A DNA stretch of 64,000 nucleotides. Origin: an uncultured Caulobacterales bacterium (lineage in GTDB: Bacteria; Pseudomonadota; Alphaproteobacteria; Caulobacterales; Caulobacteraceae). Position 1 is the stretch's first letter. Every line of letters begins with the position of its first letter. Shown here piece after piece: positions 59,018 to 64,000 of this stretch. The position numbers were made by a program, and so were the translations under genes. The notes beneath the pieces are model-generated. The model was not told the origin of the DNA. It made no database searches and saw only the letters and a program-made list of their open reading frames with translations. The DNA is taken from positions 1 to 64,000 of the forward strand of contig CAILTK010000089.1 in assembly GCA_903837135.1 (NCBI GenBank), read 5' to 3'.

Positions 59018-60445
59018 CTAAGCCTTCATCACCGTCGCCAGGTACTTGCGCACGCCCTCGCCGTAGGGCGGGCGCAGGGCCTTCATCGGGCCGAGGTCCT
59101 TGGCCAGCTGGCGGTAGACCGACTTCCTGTGGCTGAACTCCCTGAAGCCGTCCTCGCCGTGATAGCTGCCCATGCCGGAGGGGCCGACGCCGCCGAAGGG
59201 CAGGTCCTCCTGGGCCACGTGGAAGATCACGTCGTTGACGGTGACCCCGCCCGAGGTGGTCTGCGCCAACACCTTCTCCTGCTCGGCCGCGTCGGCGCCG
59301 AAATAGTAGAGGCCGAGCGGGCGATCGTGGGCGTTGACGTAGGCGATAGCGTCCTCGACCCCGCGGTAGGTCATCACCGGCAGGAGCGGGCCGAAGATCT
59401 CCTCCTGCATCACCTTCATGTCGGCGGTGGGGTTGAGGATCAGGGTCGGCGGGATCTTGCGGAACTCCTGCTGGGAGAAGTCCTCGCCGGCCGGATTGAT
59501 CTCGACGATCTCGGCCCCCTTGGCGCGGGCGTCCTCCACATAGCCCTTGATCCGGTCGTAGTGCCGGTCGGCGATCACGGCGGTGTAGTCGGGGTTGTCG
59601 CGGATGGTGGGGAACATGGCGGCGACGGCGGCCTTGGCCTCGTCGACGAAAGCCGGCAGCCTGTCGTCCGGGGCCAGCACATAGTCGGGGGCGAGGCAGA
59701 TCTGCCCGGCGTTCAGCGTCTTGCCGGCCATGATCCGCGCCGCCGAGACGGCCAAATCGGCGGAGCGGCCGAGGATCACCGGGCTCTTGCCGCCGAGCTC
59801 CAGGGTGACGGGCACGAGGTTCCTGGCCGCCGCGGCCATCACATGGCGGGCGACCGAGGTGGCCCCGGTGAAGATCAGATGGTCGAAGGCCAGCTCGGAA
59901 AAGGCCTGGCCGACCTCGGGCCCGCCGGGGAAGGTGGCGATTTCCTCGTCGGTGAAGGCCTCGGCGAACATCTCGGCCATCAGCTGCGAGGTGGCCGGGG
60001 TGTATTCCGACGGCTTGATCATCGCCCGGTTGCCGGCGGCGAGGATGCCGGCCAGGGGCGCGAAGGTGAGGTTCAGCGGGAAGTTCCACGGGCTGATCAC
60101 GCCGACCACGCCCTTGGGCTGGAAGCGCACCTCGGCCTTGGCCCCGAACAGGCCGAGCAGGGCCGGGGTGGTCTTTCGCTTCTCGGTCTTCATCCACTGC
60201 CTGAGGTGGGCCTTGGCGTGCTTCAGCGGGCCGATCGAGCCGGCGATGTCGGTGATGCCGCTCACCGCCTCGGGCCGATTGCCGAAGTCGGCGTTGAGCG
60301 CCGCGGCGATCCTGCTTTCGTGCTTGATCAGAAGGCCGATGCAGCGGTCCAGCCGGTCGATGCGCAGGGCCACGCTCGGCGCGCCGTCGCGGATATGCGC
60401 CGCCTTCTGGCGGGCGAGGACGTCCTGCATCTGGGTCTCGGGCAT
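59018..60445 (-). CDS. Coniferyl-aldehyde-type dehydrogenase
   Basis: The 475-residue protein starts at the ATG at 60445, with AGGAGAG upstream. It is a class-3-like aldehyde dehydrogenase. VVGVISPWNFPLNLTFAPLAG and MIKPSEYTPAT bind NAD(P)+, VTLELGGKSP holds the catalytic Glu, GQICLAPDY holds the nucleophilic Cys, and LPFGGVGPSGMGSYHGEDGF closes the fold. Sequence style and length fit coniferyl aldehyde dehydrogenases (CalB), which oxidise lignin-type aldehydes, but other aliphatic or aromatic aldehydes are possible. Confidence 0.9.
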   Translation of the reverse strand: MPETQMQDVLARQKAAHIRDGAPSVALRIDRLDRCIGLLIKHESRIAAALNADFGNRPEAVSGITDIAGSIGPLKHAKAHLRQWMKTEKRKTTPALLGLFGAKAEVRFQPKGVVGVISPWNFPLNLTFAPLAGILAAGNRAMIKPSEYTPATSQLMAEMFAEAFTDEEIATFPGGPEVGQAFSELAFDHLIFTGATSVARHVMAAAARNLVPVTLELGGKSPVILGRSADLAVSAARIMAGKTLNAGQICLAPDYVLAPDDRLPAFVDEAKAAVAAMFPTIRDNPDYTAVIADRHYDRIKGYVEDARAKGAEIVEINPAGEDFSQQEFRKIPPTLILNPTADMKVMQEEIFGPLLPVMTYRGVEDAIAYVNAHDRPLGLYYFGADAAEQEKVLAQTTSGGVTVNDVIFHVAQEDLPFGGVGPSGMGSYHGEDGFREFSHRKSVYRQLAKDLGPMKALRPPYGEGVRKYLATVMKA

Positions 60446-60603
60446 GGGTCTCTCCTGGCGCGGCCGGTCTCGGGGCCGGCCTGAGCCGCACCGTGAACCG
60501 GACTGTGCGAACGCGCAACGTGGACGCAGCGTCATCTTTGAGGGAGACGGAATCTCATGGTGCACCGGATGACGGCTGCGGCTGTTCCTCCTATGAAGCG
60601 GCC

Positions 60604-61530
60604 ATGAGCGACACCCCCACCTACCCCATCGGAACCCCCGGCCAGCCCTGGGGCGAGGTGGAGCTGAACCTGTGGCGGGCCAGCCAGTCCCGCCGGCGCC
60701 GCTATGACGTCGACGTCGCGCCGCGCGTCGAAGCCCTGGCCGACCGGTTCGAGCGGTCGGTCTACGGCCGGCTCGACTATGCGGGCGAGACCTATGACCT
60801 CCACGCCTTGAAGAGTCGGGACTGGGATCCCGCCCTGCCGATCGCCTTGGTGACCGGCGGCGTGCATGGCTATGAGACCAGCGGCGTCATGGGCGCCCTG
60901 CAGTTCCTGGACACGCGCGCCCGGGACTACGCCGGGCGGGTCAATCTCCTGGTGGCCCCGTGCGTCAGCCCCTGGGCCTACGAGCGCATCAACCGCTGGA
61001 ATTACGACGCCGTCGACCCCAACCGTAACTTCCGCGCGGGCGGGCCGTCGCGGGAGGCCGCGGCGCTGATCGCCCTGGTCGGACCGCTGCGCGGCCAGTT
61101 TCTGCTGCACATCGATCTGCACGAGACCACCGACAGCGACGAGAGCGAGTTCCGCCCGGCGCTGGCGGCGCGCGACGGGAAGACCTACGAGCCCGGCCTG
61201 ATCCCGGATGGCTTCTATCTGGTCGACGACCAGGAGAACCCCCAGCGGGCGTTCCAGCAGGCGATCATCGCCGCCGTGGCCAAGGTGACCCATATCGCCC
61301 CGCCCGACGCCGCCGGTGAGATCATCGGCTCCCCGGTGGTCGCCGAGGGCGTGATCGAATACCCGCTCCAGGCCTACGGCCTGTGCGCCGCCATCACCGG
61401 CGCCCGCTACACCACCACCACCGAAGTCTACCCCGACAGCCCGCGCACCAGCCCGCAGGAGTGCAACGCCGCCCAGGTCGCCGCGGTGTGCGCGGCGCTG
61501 GATTATGGGTTGGGGATGAGCGGGACCTGA
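60604..61530 (+). CDS. M14-family zinc carboxypeptidase-like protein
   Basis: The 308-residue protein has the M14 zinc motif with H88 and E91 in GGVHGYETSG, the substrate-binding DPNRNFR, and a third ligand in LLHIDLHETTDSD. TTTTEVYPDSP near the end supplies a plausible catalytic Glu. There is no signal peptide, so it would act in the cytoplasm on peptides or similar amides. It is related to the succinylglutamate desuccinylase/DUF2817 branch. It overlaps the end of the convergent MFS gene by 28 bases. Confidence 0.85.
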   Translation: MSDTPTYPIGTPGQPWGEVELNLWRASQSRRRRYDVDVAPRVEALADRFERSVYGRLDYAGETYDLHALKSRDWDPALPIALVTGGVHGYETSGVMGALQFLDTRARDYAGRVNLLVAPCVSPWAYERINRWNYDAVDPNRNFRAGGPSREAAALIALVGPLRGQFLLHIDLHETTDSDESEFRPALAARDGKTYEPGLIPDGFYLVDDQENPQRAFQQAIIAAVAKVTHIAPPDAAGEIIGSPVVAEGVIEYPLQAYGLCAAITGARYTTTTEVYPDSPRTSPQECNAAQVAAVCAALDYGLGMSGT

Positions 61531-62966
61531 TCCCCCGCGTGCCGCGCCGCCAGTTCGGCCAGGATGGCCGCGTGGGTCTTGCGGTCGAGCCGGTAGCCGA
61601 GGTTGATCAGGGCGGCGGCGATGGACAGCAGACCGGTCCCAGGTCCGGTGGCCCAGGCCAGCTGGTCGGTCATCGCCGTGGGCAGGACGGCGTGCATGCC
61701 GCCGTGCTGAGCCAGATCGGTCGGGAAGTGGATCACCTGCAGGACCGCGCCCGAGACCAGGGCGCCGAGGCCGGTGGCGGCTTTGCTGGCGAAGGCCCAG
61801 CCGGCGAAGAACAGTCCCTCGCGCCGGGCCCCGAACAGGTGCTCGTGCTCGTCGGCGGCGTCGGCGATCATGGCCATGAAGGCGATCGCGGCGGCGGCCA
61901 TCAGGGATCCCGCGCAGAAGCCGACCAGCGACAGGAAGATCGTCAGCGGCTCGCCGGTCAGCGGCAGCAGGCCGGCGAAGCGGAGCAGGAAGGGAACGGC
62001 TTGGCCGAGTCCGAGGCCGAACATGCCGGCGAACAGGATGGTCGCCTTCTCGAACCGCGCCAATAGTGGCGCGGCCAACGGGGCGCCGAGCAGCAGGCCG
62101 CCGAACAGCGCCAAGGTCACGGTCTGCGTCTGGCCGGCGCTGATCTTCCAGAAGAAGGTGTTGGCGTGCAGCGTCAGGGCCGCATAGACGCCGATCGCGA
62201 CGAAGAACAACAGGGCGCCGAAGAACAGGGTCCGGAACGAGCGGTTGCGGAATACCTCCGCCAGATCACGGAAAAGCCGCGCGCCGAGCGCGCCGTCGGT
62301 GGCCGTCGGCGGGTGCTGCCGTTCGCGCGTCAGCCGGGTGATGAAGATCGCCAGCAGGGCGCCGGCGGTGAAGATCGCCGCCAGCGACAGGCCGAAGGGC
62401 AGATAGGCGGCGCGGTCGGTCAGGCGGCCTTTGCCGAGGAAGACGCCGAATCCGAGGATCATCACCAGGAGGGCGCCGACCTGGCCGATGCCCCAGCGCC
62501 AGCTCATCAGGCTGGAGCGCTCCTTGTAGTCATCGGTGAGCTCGGCTCCCACCGCCTGATAGGGCAGCACGAACAGGGACATGGAGATGCGCATGACGAT
62601 CAGGAGGCCCGCCACCCACACGGCCAGGGCAAGCTGGCCGAGGCCGGACGGCAGGGCGAACACCAGCACGAAACAGACCGCCAGCGGGACGACGCCGGCC
62701 AGCATGAACGGCAGCCGGCGGCCGAGGCGCGAACGCCAGCCGTCCGACAGGGTGCCGATCAGAGGGTCCATCACCGCATCGATGATCAGCCCCACCGACA
62801 GGGCGACGCCGGCCAGGCCGCCCGCCAGGCCGCAGGCGGTGGTGACGTAGAACAGCAGGAAATAGGCGAGGGCGTTGTTGATCACCCCCTCGACCAACTG
62901 GCCCGAGGCGTAGGCCGCCGTCAGCCCGAACCCGAGCCGACCTCGCTTCGCTCCGGTCGCCGCCAT
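61503..62966 (-). CDS. MFS transporter (GPH cation symporter-like)
   Basis: The start at 62966 gives 487 residues with about twelve membrane helices. The N-terminal start (GFGLTAAYASGQLVEGVINNALAYFLLFY) and DAVMDPLIGTLSDGWRSRLGRRLPFML are typical of the glycoside-pentoside-hexuronide (MelB-like) branch of the MFS. These move sugars or related solutes with cations. The carboxylesterase gene ends two bases upstream, so the two genes are co-transcribed and may act on the same substrate. Confidence 0.88.
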   Translation of the reverse strand: MAATGAKRGRLGFGLTAAYASGQLVEGVINNALAYFLLFYVTTACGLAGGLAGVALSVGLIIDAVMDPLIGTLSDGWRSRLGRRLPFMLAGVVPLAVCFVLVFALPSGLGQLALAVWVAGLLIVMRISMSLFVLPYQAVGAELTDDYKERSSLMSWRWGIGQVGALLVMILGFGVFLGKGRLTDRAAYLPFGLSLAAIFTAGALLAIFITRLTRERQHPPTATDGALGARLFRDLAEVFRNRSFRTLFFGALLFFVAIGVYAALTLHANTFFWKISAGQTQTVTLALFGGLLLGAPLAAPLLARFEKATILFAGMFGLGLGQAVPFLLRFAGLLPLTGEPLTIFLSLVGFCAGSLMAAAAIAFMAMIADAADEHEHLFGARREGLFFAGWAFASKAATGLGALVSGAVLQVIHFPTDLAQHGGMHAVLPTAMTDQLAWATGPGTGLLSIAAALINLGYRLDRKTHAAILAELAARHAGDQVPLIPNP

Positions 62967-62968
62967 CG

Positions 62969-64000
62969 CTAAACCACCGGCGTGAGGGTTTCCCACGCCA
63001 CCCGCTCCGCCTTGTGGCGGTCGGTCACCACCTGGCAGTCGGCGTCGATGACCATGGTGGCGCGGTCGGCGGCGGTGTAGGGGCGCCATTCGGGCTGGCC
63101 GTCGGCGACAGGGCGGCTGGTGTGGGCGAAGCTGGTCCAGAACTGGCTCATGTGCCGCGCGGCCTGGATGCGCTCAGGCCGGTCGCCGAGCAGGGCGGCG
63201 CCCACGGGATTGTCGAATACGAGCGCGATGTCGATGGCGTGCATGGCTCCGGCCTCGACGCCGACTCCCCCGACCTGAAGGCCCGGCAGCTTCAGGTTCG
63301 AGCGGTAGGCGAGGTTGTAATAATAGACCGGCGCGGCGTGCTGGGCCGCCTTGCGTTCGGCGATGGCCAGGGTTCCGAGGCCCATGATCCGCGCGCTCTG
63401 GATGGCGAGGTAGAGTTCGCTCGGCGTCGCGCCCGGCCGGTCCTGGCGGTAGGCGGCCAGGACGCCCTCGTAGGCCGGGCCGAGCTCGGGTTTGAGCCGC
63501 GCGCGCAACTGGGCCTCGTCGAGGCTGAAGGCCGCCTTGTCGCCGCCGGCCCAGGCGAAGAAGGTCGCCTCGCTGTCGATCCAGCCGGTGATCAGGGGTT
63601 TGTCGCGCGCGGTGGCGGGCGCGGCGGGATCGAACGGATGGTGTGGCAGGAGCTCGGAATCGAGGATCGGTCCCCACCCGCCGGGCGCGAAGTCGTCGAT
63701 GCCGCGCCAGCCGCCGGGCCCCGCCGGGTGCTGGGCGATCACGGTGTTCTGCGCCTTGAGGATGTCCGCGGCGGGGGCGGTGAGCAGGGTCTTCCAGTCC
63801 GCGGGCTGCAGGCCGAGGGCGGCCAGCACGAGGCGGGTGGTCTTGGCCGCGGTCTCCGCCGTACCGACGCGCGTGGCCGGACCGCTCTGGATCGCCGCCT
63901 TGGCGAACATCGGCGCCGCCGAGGGCATGGCGTAGAGGCAGGCGGTCTTGGCCCCGCCGCCGGACTCGCCGAACAGCATGACGTTGTCGGGGTCGCCGCC
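62969..64000 (-). CDS. Type B carboxylesterase, C-terminal part (5' end outside window)
   Basis: The frame runs off the window at 64000, so only the last 343 residues are seen. GGDPDNVMLFGESGGGAKT holds the nucleophile Ser of the carboxylesterase/lipase type B family. PLITGWIDSEATFFAW and MHAIDIALVFDNP correspond to the regions near the acidic residue and the catalytic His. It would hydrolyse esters. Whether it is secreted cannot be judged because the N-terminus is missing. It precedes the MFS gene by two bases in the same transcript. Confidence 0.9.
   Translation of the reverse strand, partial: GGDPDNVMLFGESGGGAKTACLYAMPSAAPMFAKAAIQSGPATRVGTAETAAKTTRLVLAALGLQPADWKTLLTAPAADILKAQNTVIAQHPAGPGGWRGIDDFAPGGWGPILDSELLPHHPFDPAAPATARDKPLITGWIDSEATFFAWAGGDKAAFSLDEAQLRARLKPELGPAYEGVLAAYRQDRPGATPSELYLAIQSARIMGLGTLAIAERKAAQHAAPVYYYNLAYRSNLKLPGLQVGGVGVEAGAMHAIDIALVFDNPVGAALLGDRPERIQAARHMSQFWTSFAHTSRPVADGQPEWRPYTAADRATMVIDADCQVVTDRHKAERVAWETLTPVV

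Overview
The window is a GC-rich alphaproteobacterial chromosome segment with dense coding, high third-position G/C, frequent GTG starts and many ATGA start/stop overlaps. A holdfast-type polysaccharide locus (hfsD-A-B-C plus glycosyltransferase, deacetylase and hfsE-type genes) and several families typical of Caulobacteraceae suggest Caulobacter, Phenylobacterium or a close relative. This assignment is inferred from gene content only.

Bases 1-17,000 are ordinary chromosome. They carry an aromatic amino acid segment (end of a chorismate-mutase-type gene, then prephenate dehydrogenase), secreted hydrolases (TraB/GumN-like, M28, S41, a double aspartic-protease/TPR protein), a thiolase with an unusual N-terminal tail, a MarR regulator divergent from the S41 gene, gatB, two RcnB-like secreted proteins and a Sel1-repeat protein. 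Bases 16,871-25,722 hold the polysaccharide locus: hfsD-like on the minus strand, hfsA/B/C-like on the plus strand, then a minus-strand operon that runs hfsE-type glycosylphosphotransferase, family 2 glycosyltransferase, polysaccharide deacetylase, family 2 glycosyltransferase.

A tRNA-Ser(GCU) gene at 25,851-25,940 is the insertion site of a roughly 15.6-kb genomic island. The last 15 bases of the tRNA region (25,927-25,941) are repeated exactly at 41,570-41,584, which marks the attachment sites. The island has visibly lower GC than its surroundings and contains two unrelated tyrosine recombinases, one at each end. Its cargo includes an ArdC antirestriction protein beside a hairpin-rich noncoding stretch, two proteins with HEPN-type Rx4H motifs, a possible PD-(D/E)XK nuclease, and a minus-strand series of four genes. 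That series is a Gp49-type toxin, an Xre antitoxin, a 1452-residue P-loop NTPase with a C-terminal PD-(D/E)XK nuclease, and a TIR-domain protein. This is the best candidate here for an undescribed antiphage system.

After the island the polysaccharide locus resumes with a Wzx-type flippase and a glycosyltransferase, so the island appears to have split the locus. Bases 44,300-64,000 are again ordinary chromosome: an amidohydrolase, a DUF992 protein, a CHY zinc-finger protein, an HCCA isomerase plus SDR pair, a DegP-type protease, a CPBP membrane protease, a YtrA-type GntR/ABC operon, a third RcnB-like protein, a TPR protein, a coniferyl-aldehyde-type dehydrogenase, an M14 carboxypeptidase, an MFS carrier and the end of a type B carboxylesterase. 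GC-rich palindromic repeats occur in several intergenic gaps.
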